NCBI GenBank assembly: GCA_024220525.1
Contig: JAMYWO010000018.1
Coordinates: 204,874 to 215,767 of the forward strand
DNA from: Cochliopodium minus
Lineage: Eukaryota; Discosea; Himatismenida; Cochliopodiidae
Length of the DNA stretch: 10,894 nt
Direction: 5' to 3'
The translations under genes and the position numbers were made by a program. The notes beneath the pieces were generated by a model. That model made no database searches. It was not told the DNA's origin and saw only the letters and a program-made list of their open reading frames with translations. Of the stretch, positions 1-7,493 are shown piece by piece; position 1 is the stretch's first letter, and each line of letters opens with the position of its first letter.

Positions 1-342
1 TTTTATCTTGTTCCTGAAATCATCTATGGTGGATTTATCAATCAATTTATTTTTATTGAATTTAGATTTGTTTATATTCATGCAGTAGGGGAGTTTGGAT
101 TTGAATGGGATATATATGTGAATGTTTCCATATATAAAATCAATTTTAAAGTCAAAGATGTTTTCTCTTCTAAAATCTTGGTAATACTCATCATTGATTA
201 TGCAGATTATATTGTCTTCGAATTCATAGCTAAGATCTTTTTCTGATGTTTGTTTGGCTTCAACATATCCGTAATAAAGAAAGATAAAAAAAAATAACAG
301 ATATTTTCTGAAAATTAATTGAAATAAAAAAAAAAAATAAAT
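1..342 (-). CDS. partial ORF with hydrophobic leader, function unknown
   Basis: Read on the minus strand, one frame stays open from just after a TAG at 345-343 to the left edge, over 110 codons, and continues outside the window. It contains a run of Leu, Phe, Ile and Tyr (LLFFFIFLYYGYVEA, about 300-256), which resembles a signal peptide or signal anchor. After it comes a polar segment rich in Asp, Glu, Asn and Lys, with alternating stretches such as FDFKIDFIYGNIHIYIPF. I recognise no family. No in-frame ATG precedes the hydrophobic part. A plausible splice acceptor (ATTTTCAG, ending at 308) lies just before it, so the real start may be in an upstream exon, or in sequence changed by the neighbouring retroelement or by a homopolymer error at 286-294 or 326-337. 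Codon composition supports real coding. Secretion or membrane insertion is inferred only from the leader. Confidence 0.5.
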   Translation of the reverse strand, partial: MYFFFLFQLIFRKYLLFFFIFLYYGYVEAKQTSEKDLSYEFEDNIICIINDEYYQDFRRENIFDFKIDFIYGNIHIYIPFKSKLPYCMNINKSKFNKNKLIDKSTIDDFRNKIK

Positions 343-422
343 CTAAATATGAAACCTCCTTGCCCTTCTTCTGATTCTCTTTTCACCTCTTTCAATAAGA
401 CATTTTGCTTGTTTTCTTGATT

Positions 423-440
423 CATATCTTGCAAGATATG
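423..440. repeat. 18-bp perfect palindrome
   Basis: The sequence CATATCTTGCAAGATATG equals its own reverse complement over 18 bases with no spacer. It lies about 60-80 bases upstream of the first sequence attributable to the retroelement and may mark a recombination or binding site. No function can be assigned. Confidence 0.6.
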
Positions 441-479
441 GTCAATTTGATAAAATATTTTTTTTTTTGATCTAAAACA

Positions 480-492
480 CCCACAAAGTGGG
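480..492. repeat. small hairpin CCCAC-AAA-GTGGG
   Basis: A 5-bp perfect inverted repeat with a 3-nt loop sits immediately before the first Gag-like reading frame at 503. It is GC-rich in a very AT-rich setting, so it stands out, but it is short. It may belong to the retroelement leader. Confidence 0.35.
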
Positions 493-502
493 ATATCTTT
501 AA

Positions 503-805
503 AATATTAAACATAATCACTTATATGGTTTGTCCCATTTGGTGGGGCAAGACACTTCAAATATCGGGAAGGAACAAAAGTTCTGGGCCGACGCGAATGG
601 TTATGGTAGAGGAAGAGGTGGTTATCAAGGAGGAAATGCTGGGAGAGGTAATGGAGACCAAGATCAAGGAGAGGGTAATCAAGGTGGGAGAGGAAGAGGT
701 CAATTCTGAAGGTGTGGGGGAGAATACTGTTGGGATATTAACAAGTATTCTCCCGAGGATGAATGGAGAGAGGATTGGCAGTGGTACAACTGGTTGCCTG
801 GATGA
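503..805 (+). pseudogene. Gag C-terminal remnant, Gly/Arg-rich
   Basis: In frame 2 the sequence is open from 503 to a TGA at 707-709 and again to a TGA at 803-805. The first part ends in a run of Gly, Arg, Gln and Asn with RGRGG and GGRGRG motifs (about 596-703), typical of RNA-binding tails in Gag-like proteins. Past the first TGA the frame continues with a Cys- and Trp-rich stretch (CGGEYC, then EDWQWYNW), which reads like coding sequence. The stop at 707 may therefore be a nonsense mutation rather than the original end. The later stop would overlap the pol start at 763 by about 40 nt, a common gag-pol layout. There is no ATG and no upstream Gag, so this is a fragment. Binding of element RNA is inferred from composition only. 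Confidence 0.55.
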
Positions 806-2549
806 GGAAATGGGGAAAAAATTCGATTGTGAAGAAGGAAGAAGTGGAGTTCTGGGAAGAATACATGGAGAAGAGTCTATTAGCTGGAGTGATTGTGGAA
901 TGGAGAGGAAAACTGAGAGGTCTGTCTTCAATTCATTTGGTACCGAAGAAGGGAGGGAGATACAGGCCTGTGGTGAATTTGAAGGGAGTCAATATGGGGA
1001 TCAACAAGAAGAGTGTAAAGTTCGAACATCTGAGATGTATTATTCCATACATAAAACAAGGAGATTGGATGATAACGTTCGATTTGAAAGATGGTTATCA
1101 CCAGGTATCAATTCATCCGAACTCATGGGATCTTTTGGGATTCAGTGGAAGAACAAGAATTATGTTTTCAAAGTACTCCCGTTTGGTCTTGCAACAGCAC
1201 CATTTATTTTTACGAAGGTGGTCAAAGTGATGGTGAAGTTTTGGAGAACGAATGGGATAAGGGTGTTCTTTTACATCGACGATTTCGTAATATTCAATCA
1301 ATCAAAGGAGAGACTGTTGTTGGAAAGGAACATTGTGCAGGAGACTTTGGTGAGGTTAGGTTGGAGGAGAGCAGAAGAGAAAGGTACTTGGGAACCGAGC
1401 CAGACTGTGGAACATTTGGGATTAGTGATAAATACGATGAAAGGGAGGTTCGAGATTGCAGAGGAGAAGTTGAAGAAGTTGTTTCAGATGATCATAGTGG
1501 CGAAGAATTATGGATGGGTGAGGAGAAAAATATTATCAGGCATTGCAGGTTCAATAATCAGTGTGCAGTTGGCATTTTTACCAGCGAAGTTTATAGCAAA
1601 AGCAATTTACCAGAATGTTGGCATAGTGATGGGAGCTCCGAAGAGATGGTGGGAAGAGAAGGTTCAATTAACAACAGCTACAATAGAGAATATGAATTGG
1701 TTCCTTTGTTTTGCAAGGATAAGGAGCTTCTTGACAGTGGAACAAGTGAAAGTTTTATTTTTGGACACAGATTCGTCTTCAGTGGGTTATGGAGCTTCAT
1801 TGGGCAGTCAGATAATGAAAGGTTGGTGGAACAGATCGATGATAAATCGTCACATTGGAGAGAAGGAACTGAAAGTAGTTCTGATAGCTTTGGAGAGATT
1901 CAAAGAGGAGTTAGAGGAGAAGAAATTGCAGATAAGAACGGACAACAAGATAGCTCTATCATACCTGTTAAAAGCTGGTGGAAAGATTCAGTCTTTAAAT
2001 GGCATTGCCAGGAGAATTTGGAAGATCATTTTGGAGAAGAATATTCAGTTGGTGAAACCTTATTGGATAAGGTCGGAAGACAATCAATTTACGGATGGCC
2101 TGAGCAGAGGTCTGGATGCGACAGAATGGAGTTTATCTTGGGAGGTATTCCAGTTGATAGAGGATACATTTGGGACGATGGACATAGACAGATTTGCTTC
2201 GATATGGAACTACAAGTGCAAGAGATACAACAGTGCTACAGAGGAGTTGGGGTGGAATGCGGAGGCAATAGATGCTTTTTCACAGGATTGGAGCAAGGAC
2301 ATGAATTATGTAATGGCCCCTTTTCAACTGATCGGGAGTATTTTAAAGCACATCAGAGAATGCAAAGCAAGAACAGTAATGGTGGTCCCTCAATGGACGT
2401 CTCAACCTTGGTGGCTGGAATTAATGGATATGGTCAAGGAGACTCTGGTTTTACCTTCTCCCCTAATTTGCTTTGGGAGAAACAAAGTAGGAGTGGAACC
2501 TTTGAAGAACTTGAAGTGGAAGTTTCTAGCGGTGAAGATCAATTTTTGA
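763..2549 (+). pseudogene. reverse transcriptase-RNase H-methyltransferase-like polyprotein, frameshifted
   Basis: The RT starts in frame 1 at ATG 763. It runs through the fingers (SSIHLVPKKGGRYRPVVNLK) and motif A (FDLKDGYHQVSIH), and that frame ends at a TGA at 1228-1230. From about 1143 the homologous continuation is in frame 0: LPFGLATAPFIFTK, then the catalytic YIDDF at 1272-1286. A one-base loss near 1141-1145 explains the break between motifs A and B. RNase H follows with its acidic set visible: TDSSSVGYGA, GEKEL, RTDNKIAL and DNQFTDGLSR. The last domain (DIDRFASIWN, then DAFSQDW, VMAPF and VVPQWTSQPWW) resembles the Dam-type N6-adenine methyltransferase module of DIRS elements, with the usual (D/N)PP(Y/F) box degenerate as MAPF. 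The frame ends at a TGA at 2547-2549. It would copy element RNA into DNA. The methyltransferase assignment is less certain than RT and RNase H. Confidence 0.88.
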
Positions 2550-3469
2550 AAGAATTTGTTTCGTATGCTTCTGGTTCTTGGGCAGAGTCAACTAAAGAAA
2601 GATATTTCAGATCTTGGAAGAAATATGAGAATTGGTGTGCAGAGGAAGGAGTTTATGCTTTTCCAGTTTCAATTGGTATATTTTGCAAGTATTTGTGGTG
2701 GTTGATCAAATCGGCTCCGTCAGAGGTGAGGTTGGTGACTGAAGTGATAAAATGGTTGGAAAAGTTCAATAACGTCAAGCGTAGTGTTGCTGATTCAATG
2801 ATTGTAAAGCGATTTGCAGAGGCTGTAGAAAGAAATAGAAAGAAGATGAGAAAGGCAGTTCCCTTTCCTGTGGAGATTCTCAAGTTTCATTTTGACAACA
2901 GAAAAGATTATAAAAATAAGAAGATGTGGTTGCAGGAACTGTTAATAGTTGGTCTCTGTTTAAGACTCACTTTTCGTACAGAGACACTAAAGATGATTTG
3001 TGCTAAAGATATTTCATTTGTGGAGCAAGAGGGAAAGAGGTTTGCTAGAATTAGTATTTATAAAAGTAAGACGAATCAAGTGGGACAAGAGAAGATTTAT
3101 TGGCTGGATTCATCTTCGAATCCCGATTACTGTTTGGTTTTGCATCTCGAATCTTATTTGTTAAAATACTTTGGGAAAGATTGGGTAAAATCTGATTCCT
3201 TCTTGTTCACAAATAGTACCGGAAATCAGATTGCAACGTATTTTGTTTCAAACATTCTAAATAAGATGGCGAAGAGAGCTGGTAAAGAAGAGATTTATTC
3301 AAGCAAGAGTCTTAGAGTTGGAGCAGTAGAGTGGATGGTCAGAAAAGGCTATTCTTTTGAGAGTATTAGTGCTTTGGGATGGTCTGTCAACTCAACTGCT
3401 TTGGGTTCATACGTGAGGGTGACACAGATGGCAATGAAGGGTGGTTCTGATCAAATGTTTTCAAATTGA
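2393..3469 (+). CDS. tyrosine recombinase of the retroelement
   Basis: The frame gives 358 residues from ATG 2393, a usual size for DIRS recombinases. It overlaps the pol frame by 157 nt and lies in another frame. The same frame is open much further upstream, but that part overlaps RT and RNase H and is not credible, so I take the first ATG before the recognisable domain. An N-terminal SAM-like core-binding region (about 50-150, with STKERYFRSWKKYENWC) precedes the catalytic domain. Visible residues are Arg195 in RTETL, Lys226 in YKSKTNQ, Arg308 in KSLRVG, Trp330 in LGW, and the nucleophile Tyr340 in GSYVR. The box II His of HxxR is Lys305 here. The enzyme would insert a circular or linear DNA copy without an integrase-type DDE reaction. 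The reading frame is intact, unlike RT, so it might still be made, though the Lys may alter activity. Confidence 0.87.
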   Translation: MDVSTLVAGINGYGQGDSGFTFSPNLLWEKQSRSGTFEELEVEVSSGEDQFLKEFVSYASGSWAESTKERYFRSWKKYENWCAEEGVYAFPVSIGIFCKYLWWLIKSAPSEVRLVTEVIKWLEKFNNVKRSVADSMIVKRFAEAVERNRKKMRKAVPFPVEILKFHFDNRKDYKNKKMWLQELLIVGLCLRLTFRTETLKMICAKDISFVEQEGKRFARISIYKSKTNQVGQEKIYWLDSSSNPDYCLVLHLESYLLKYFGKDWVKSDSFLFTNSTGNQIATYFVSNILNKMAKRAGKEEIYSSKSLRVGAVEWMVRKGYSFESISALGWSVNSTALGSYVRVTQMAMKGGSDQMFSN

Positions 3470-3500
3470 AATACATCGTTTTTTCTCTGGAGTGTAGTTG

Positions 3501-3549
3501 TATTCATGTTGGTGTTGTTTTATATGATGATTTTCAAAAAAGTTGAAAT
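3501..3549 (+). repeat. 49-bp direct repeat, copy 1
   Basis: This copy is identical over all 49 bases to 3793-3841 (offset 292). It begins TATTCATGTTGGTGTTG and ends AAAAAAGTTGAAAT. It starts 31 bases after the recombinase stop codon. By analogy with PAT and Ngaro elements it would be the B1 part of split direct repeats. Confidence 0.95.
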
Positions 3550-3792
3550 ACAAGTTCCTGAAAAGGAACGCGTGTTTCTACTGAAAATCTGAAATATAAA
3601 AAAAAAAAAAAAAAAAATTCTTTATATTCTTTTGATATACTTTAATTTCAATTTGAAAACAACATTAACATCTACATCAACTATTCCTTTCTTTTTGGAT
3701 TTCTCTGGAGTTTAAAATTCTTTATAGGATATTCTATGTTTATTTCTATGTTTTCTTTGTATAATCAGAAGAATTAATAAATAAAGGATTTA
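3550..3792 (+). other. spacer between 49-bp repeats, candidate A2 segment
   Basis: This 243-nt non-coding stretch lies between the two repeat copies. It holds a hairpin with a 6-bp stem and GAAA tetraloop (GTTCCT-GAAA-AGGAAC, 3554-3569), a run of 20 A (3598-3617), and a 13-mer AAAATTCTTTATA present twice exactly 100 nt apart (3614 and 3714). It also holds AAAACAACATTAACAT (3656-3671), which matches the reverse complement of part of the 49-bp repeat in 14 of 16 positions. If the element has split direct repeats this would be A2, but no A1 partner is visible upstream of 503. Confidence 0.5.
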
Positions 3793-3841
3793 TATTCATG
3801 TTGGTGTTGTTTTATATGATGATTTTCAAAAAAGTTGAAAT
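3793..3841 (+). repeat. 49-bp direct repeat, copy 2
   Basis: This is the second copy of the repeat at 3501-3549, without a mismatch. Directly after it the sequence turns into AT-only 10-mer repeats, so I take its end as the probable right end of the element. By analogy with split-repeat elements it would be B2. Confidence 0.95.
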
Positions 3842-3914
3842 TAATTTAAATTAATTTAAATTAATTTAATTTATTCAAAAAAAGATTCCACAAATTTTTT
3901 GAATAAATTAAATT
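3841..3914. repeat. AT-only tandem 10-mer and 20-bp inverted repeat
   Basis: TTAATTTAAA is repeated almost three times from 3841 to about 3868. A perfect 20-bp inverted repeat follows, with arms 3863-3882 and 3895-3914 and a 12-nt loop (AGATTCCACAAA). It lies between the retroelement end and the stop codon of the Sel1 gene on the other strand (3947). It could shape a transcript end for either unit, or mark the insertion site. Confidence 0.7.
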
Positions 3915-3946
3915 TGATTTTATTTTTTTTTTTATTTTTTTATTTT

Positions 3947-6181
3947 TCAAAAATTAAGGATACGATTTTTGGAATTGTGGGATAGTTTGTACAAATTGAA
4001 GTTCTCAGTCTCCAAAATTTTTTGAAGAAAAACTTTGGCAGGCTCAAAATCCTTGAGAACAAGTTTCTCCAAAATGGAAACAGCAGGCCACCAATCCTTC
4101 TTGACATGTTCGCCCTTGTAGTTCATACTAGCGATGTTATAAGCAGCTTGGTTGTTTCCCAACTCAGAACTGACGTTGTAATAAACGTAGGCCCTTTGAA
4201 GATCTTTCTTGACTTTTTCGCCATTGTAATTGAGATCTCCCATGATCAATGAAGCTTCATCTTCTCCTGCCAAAGCACTCGAGAAAAAAAAAAATTTTAG
4301 TAATTTAATTATTTGAATTTTGAATGAAATTTAAAATTTCATTTTTTTATTTAAAGAATATCAGTGTATTTAAAGGATTTTCTTCGAAAAAATCTCAAAT
4401 TACTTGTTTCAAGGAAAAATAATTTGCATGATTATGCGAATCACCAAACACTGTATGTAAATATCAATTGTAAATTAGAAGATATCTCCAATTTAGAGAT
4501 GAATGATTTTTTTATTGTGTTAAAGTTCAAAATTTTTTTGTGAGAATTTAATCTGCGCCATATAATTTGTATCAATTTTTATAACTCAACATAAAAACTA
4601 TATAATTGATCAATGAGATCCAAATAATCATATTAACATTTGTATATATGTTGATTAATATTGATCCTTTATCGATCATTTTTACTAACAAAGTTTCAAT
4701 ATGGTCCATGTAAAAAGAAGAAAAAAAAATTTACCTTTTGTGAAGGAGTTCCAATCCTTGTTCGACATTATTTTGTTGGAGAGACAACTTCCCAGCAATC
4801 AATAAAGATTTGGCAGCATATTTGCTTTCACCTGTTAATCCACAAGCAATAAAATATTCAATTGCTTTTTTGGAGTCCTGCTTTACATACTCTCCTGAGA
4901 GATACATGTTGGCAAGGTAATACAGAGAGAAAGGATAGCGGAATTTGGATCCCAATTCGAAATATTCGAATGCTTTTTTGAGATCTTGTGGAACCATTTC
5001 ATCTCCATTGTAATATTTCAAAGAGATAGCATTGATTCCCAATTCATTTCCTATCCAAATAAATTTTAATAATTATATTGGCAAAATAAGATTTTAAATA
5101 CAATTTGATCATACACTTATATTCGATTTATATAAGCATATGAAAATATTTTTGAAATAATTTTTTACCTGTATTTGCACTTTTTTCATAAAACTCCAAT
5201 GCCTTTTCCAAATTTATTTCAACATATTCTCCCTTTTCATACATGAGACCAACCGTATACAAAGAATTTCCATTTCCCCTTTCACCACTCTGTAAAAAAT
5301 AATCAAAGGCTTTTTTCTTGTCCTGTGGCACATTTTGTCCCTTCCAATATGTAATGCCGAGAAAATTCATTGCATAATGATTGCCCAAATTAGCGCTCAT
5401 TTCATAATATCCCAATGCCTTCTTGACATCTGTTTCCGCAAATTCTCCATCCAAATATATTGAACCAAGAAAATTCATTGCATATTGATTCCCTGATTTG
5501 GCTGAATCCTCAAATAATTCAAATGCTTTGAACAAATATATATTAATTAATTATAAATTAATACAGTATTCTTATATTTTTATTAGATTTTTTTTGTTTG
5601 ATTCAACAAAGGAGGAGATATAATTATAAAAGTTGAATATTGGTTTTATTACCTTTTTTGATATCCTTTTCTACATGATCACCTCTCAGATACATTATTC
5701 CCAAATTAAACTTGGCATATAAATTTCCCAGTTTGATGCTATCTTGATAATATTTCACAGCTCTGGACAAATCCTTCTTTAGTTCTTCACTGCGATATAA
5801 ATTTCCTAATTGGAGCATACAATAATGATTTCCCAAAGAAACACCCTTTTCATAATATTGAGATGCCCTCTTCAAATCTTTTTTAACAAATTCTCCTTTA
5901 CGATAAATGTTGCCAAGAAAAAATAAAGCATCTCCATTCTTCATTGAACTCTTTTCTAAATAACCAATTGCTTTCTTATAATCTTTCTCTATTTTATCTC
6001 CATACCAATAAGCTAATCCTAAGAAATACATTTGCTTTTCATCATTGATATCTTTGCAAGATTCTATTAAATTATCTTCTAGTTTATTATCTTTTTTATA
6101 TTGTGCCAATGAATTTAATATTTCTTCATTTATTCTCAATTCAAAATCCAATTCAATGTTTGAAAAATAATCTGTGGTCAT
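3947..6181 (-). CDS. Sel1-repeat (SLR) protein, four exons
   Basis: Exons on the minus strand are 6181-5653, 5525-5169, 5050-4735 and 4277-3947. They join in frame to 510 residues plus TGA. Introns are 5526-5652, 5051-5168 and 4278-4734. Each starts GTA (AAG|GTAATA, CAG|GTAAAA, AAG|GTAAAT) and ends AG, and each junction rebuilds an unbroken repeat, for example DIKK|AFELFE. ATG 6181 is the first Met and follows nine A. After about 50 residues rich in Glu, Asp, Asn and Lys there are roughly twelve Sel1 units of about 36 residues, such as YFLGLAYWYG, FNLGIMYLRG and NFLGSIYLDG followed by KKA..Y.E.SA..GN. The tenth is the most diverged. Sel1 repeats form an alpha-alpha solenoid used for protein binding. 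No catalytic domain, signal peptide or membrane segment is visible, so a soluble adaptor is likely and the partner unknown. A run-on C-terminus (NSKNRILNF) lies outside the repeats. Confidence 0.9.
4411..4465 (-). repeat. diverged inverted repeat, arm inside Sel1 intron 3
   Basis: The reverse complement of this segment aligns with 6503-6556 with about five mismatches and one single-base gap. It contains ATTTGCAT-GATT-ATGCGAAT (4422-4441), itself a near-perfect dyad. It sits in the long third intron (457 nt, against 118-127 for the other two). Confidence 0.85.
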
Positions 6182-7115
6182 TTTTTTTTTAAAATAATCT
6201 TTTGTATCAAGAAAAATAATCTTCTGTATCAAGAAAGTTTTTATTGAACTCAAATAGAGATGTAGGAAATGGCCAATAATCTCAAATTATCTGTATATTC
6301 GGATCTATATTACTTATCAAATGGTTATTAATGAGATCAAATGATCAAATATTGAACTCAAATAAATAAGAAAAGATTTCAAGTAATTCAAATCATTAGG
6401 ATTTTAAGAAAGAATTCTTGAATTTTTGAGATGAATATCCTGAAAATTATTAATGACATAAGGGGAAATTTTTTTTTTCTTTTTTAATTAAAAGTCTTGG
6501 ACGATATTACATACAGTGTATTGTGATTCGCATGATTTTGCAAATTATTTTTCCTTATGGATTTCAAACAAATTAAATATTCAAGAAAAAGTTATTTGAG
6601 AAATAGAATATTTCATCTAAAATTTAAACTTGTTTTTTTATGTCAAATTTAACAGAAAACTTGTCTTGTGAAATTTTAAAATTAATTTTTAATTAAATTT
6701 CCTCCTTTACAATTATTCCACCAAATAAGAATTGAGCTGAGCTTCTTTGAATGAATTTCTAACGATTTAAATCATATTAGAAAACACATACAAATATGTT
6801 GACAAAAAAAGTAAATTTTAATACTTTTTAAATTTTCTGTTTTTAAAACTACTGATCTTTTCACTGAGCAATTAATAAACTTTTGGATCTGAATTTAAGG
6901 TAATTAAATAATAAAAGTGCAGTGGGTAATGAAATTTAATTGAAAATTTAATAAACAACACTATAAAACATCATGTATAGGAAAATTAATTTTATGTTTT
7001 TTTTTTTAAATAAATTCAATTTTAAATATAAAAAATTTGAAGATTTCCATTGTAGGTTTAATTTTTTTAAAAAAAAAAATAAAATTAAAATCAATAAAAA
7101 TAAATAAAAAAAAAG
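6182..7115. other. divergent intergenic region, no gene seen
   Basis: About 930 bases separate the Sel1 start (minus strand) from the SAM-like gene start (plus strand), so both promoters should lie here. I see no coding frame with supportable composition, no tRNA and no obvious TATA-type motif that stands out from the AT background. The one distinct element is the inverted repeat arm at 6503-6556. A-rich sequence precedes ATG 7116. Confidence 0.6.
6503..6556 (+). repeat. diverged inverted repeat, intergenic arm
   Basis: This segment matches the reverse complement of 4411-4465. The shared core includes ACATACAGTGT, GTGATTCGCAT and GCAAATTATTTTTCCTT. The similarity fades on both sides. It lies 320 nt upstream of the Sel1 start codon. 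It could be a remnant of a short mobile element (MITE-like) or a duplicated regulatory site. Confidence 0.85.
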
Positions 7116-7493
7116 ATGAATAGAAGTATTAAAAGAAGAGCAACTAAAAAACCAGCATACAAACTTTATTCTAAAATTTTGAAAAGAAACTTTGCTTCAG
7201 ATTGTTCAATGATTAATGATCTCCGTGATTTGAATACTAAACAATTGTATATCTTCTTGAAAAGAAAAGGCTTGATAGATGAAGCAAAAACTTTTTATAA
7301 CCAAGAAGTGGATGGGATGGGTTTTATCATCATTTTCACAGAAGCTGAAGGATTAGACATTTTAAGAAATGATATGAAATTTGAAGAAGAAAGAATTCTC
7401 AATTTACAGTATCTTTATCACTACATCAGTCAATTTAGGATGATGTTCACCAAATCTTTTAAGAAAGATGAAATTCCTTATTTTCAATTATAA
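7116..7493 (+). CDS. small SAM-domain-like protein
   Basis: This is a single-exon frame of 125 residues from an ATG preceded by an A-rich stretch (AAAAAAAAAGATG). The first 30 residues are strongly basic (Arg and Lys rich). Residues about 34-107 fit the sterile alpha motif pattern: DLNTKQLYIFLKRKGL as helices 1-2, then a Phe and EVDGMGFIIIFTEAEGL like the IdG..LL.Lte.dL signature, and a final long helix LNLQYLYHYISQF. SAM domains mediate protein-protein, and sometimes RNA or lipid, binding. The usual N-terminal Trp is absent and the match is by eye, so the family is a suggestion. No catalytic motif or signal peptide is seen. The stop is TAA, followed nine bases later by AATAAA (7503). The gene stands alone, with long AT-rich spacers on both sides. 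Confidence 0.6.
   Translation: MNRSIKRRATKKPAYKLYSKILKRNFASDCSMINDLRDLNTKQLYIFLKRKGLIDEAKTFYNQEVDGMGFIIIFTEAEGLDILRNDMKFEEERILNLQYLYHYISQFRMMFTKSFKKDEIPYFQL

Larger units (their letters stand above)
503..3841 (+). mobile_element. DIRS/PAT-type tyrosine-recombinase retrotransposon, decayed and 5'-truncated
   Basis: The order is a Gag tail, then RT, RNase H and a methyltransferase-like domain, then a tyrosine recombinase, all on the plus strand in overlapping frames. This order with a recombinase instead of an integrase defines the DIRS order of retrotransposons. The 3' non-coding tail carries a 49-bp direct repeat separated by 243 bp, as expected for the B1-A2-B2 half of the split direct repeats in PAT- and Ngaro-like elements. 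I found no matching A1 repeat at the left, and Gag is only a tail, so the 5' end appears lost. The left limit is therefore approximate and the right limit is taken as the end of the second repeat. The element is purine-rich and C-poor on the coding strand and clearly richer in G than the host DNA, which suggests different mutational or selective pressure or a recent arrival. The frameshift in RT means this copy cannot move by itself. Confidence 0.85.

Noticed and set aside
557-931. Minus-strand frame of 124 codons rich in Ser, Pro, Leu and Ile
   Set aside because: It lies opposite Gag and RT coding sequence. Its composition is what the complement of a purine-rich strand gives, and it has no recognisable domain.
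1132-1145. Programmed -1 frameshift in RT
   Set aside because: CTT TTG GGA TTC does not allow re-pairing of both tRNAs after a -1 slip, and the site splits the RT core.
1091-2392. Upstream part of the long plus-strand frame that contains the recombinase
   Set aside because: It overlaps RT and RNase H in another frame and shows no domain. It is open only because the coding strand is purine-rich. The recombinase is taken from ATG 2393.
2653-2883. Minus-strand frame of 76 codons opposite the recombinase
   Set aside because: Shadow of the recombinase coding strand with no independent support.
4022-4252. Plus-strand frame over Sel1 exon 4
   Set aside because: Antisense shadow of a clear Sel1 repeat exon.
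4661-4852. Plus-strand frame over Sel1 exon 3 and intron 3
   Set aside because: It crosses the exon-intron border of the minus-strand gene and has no domain.
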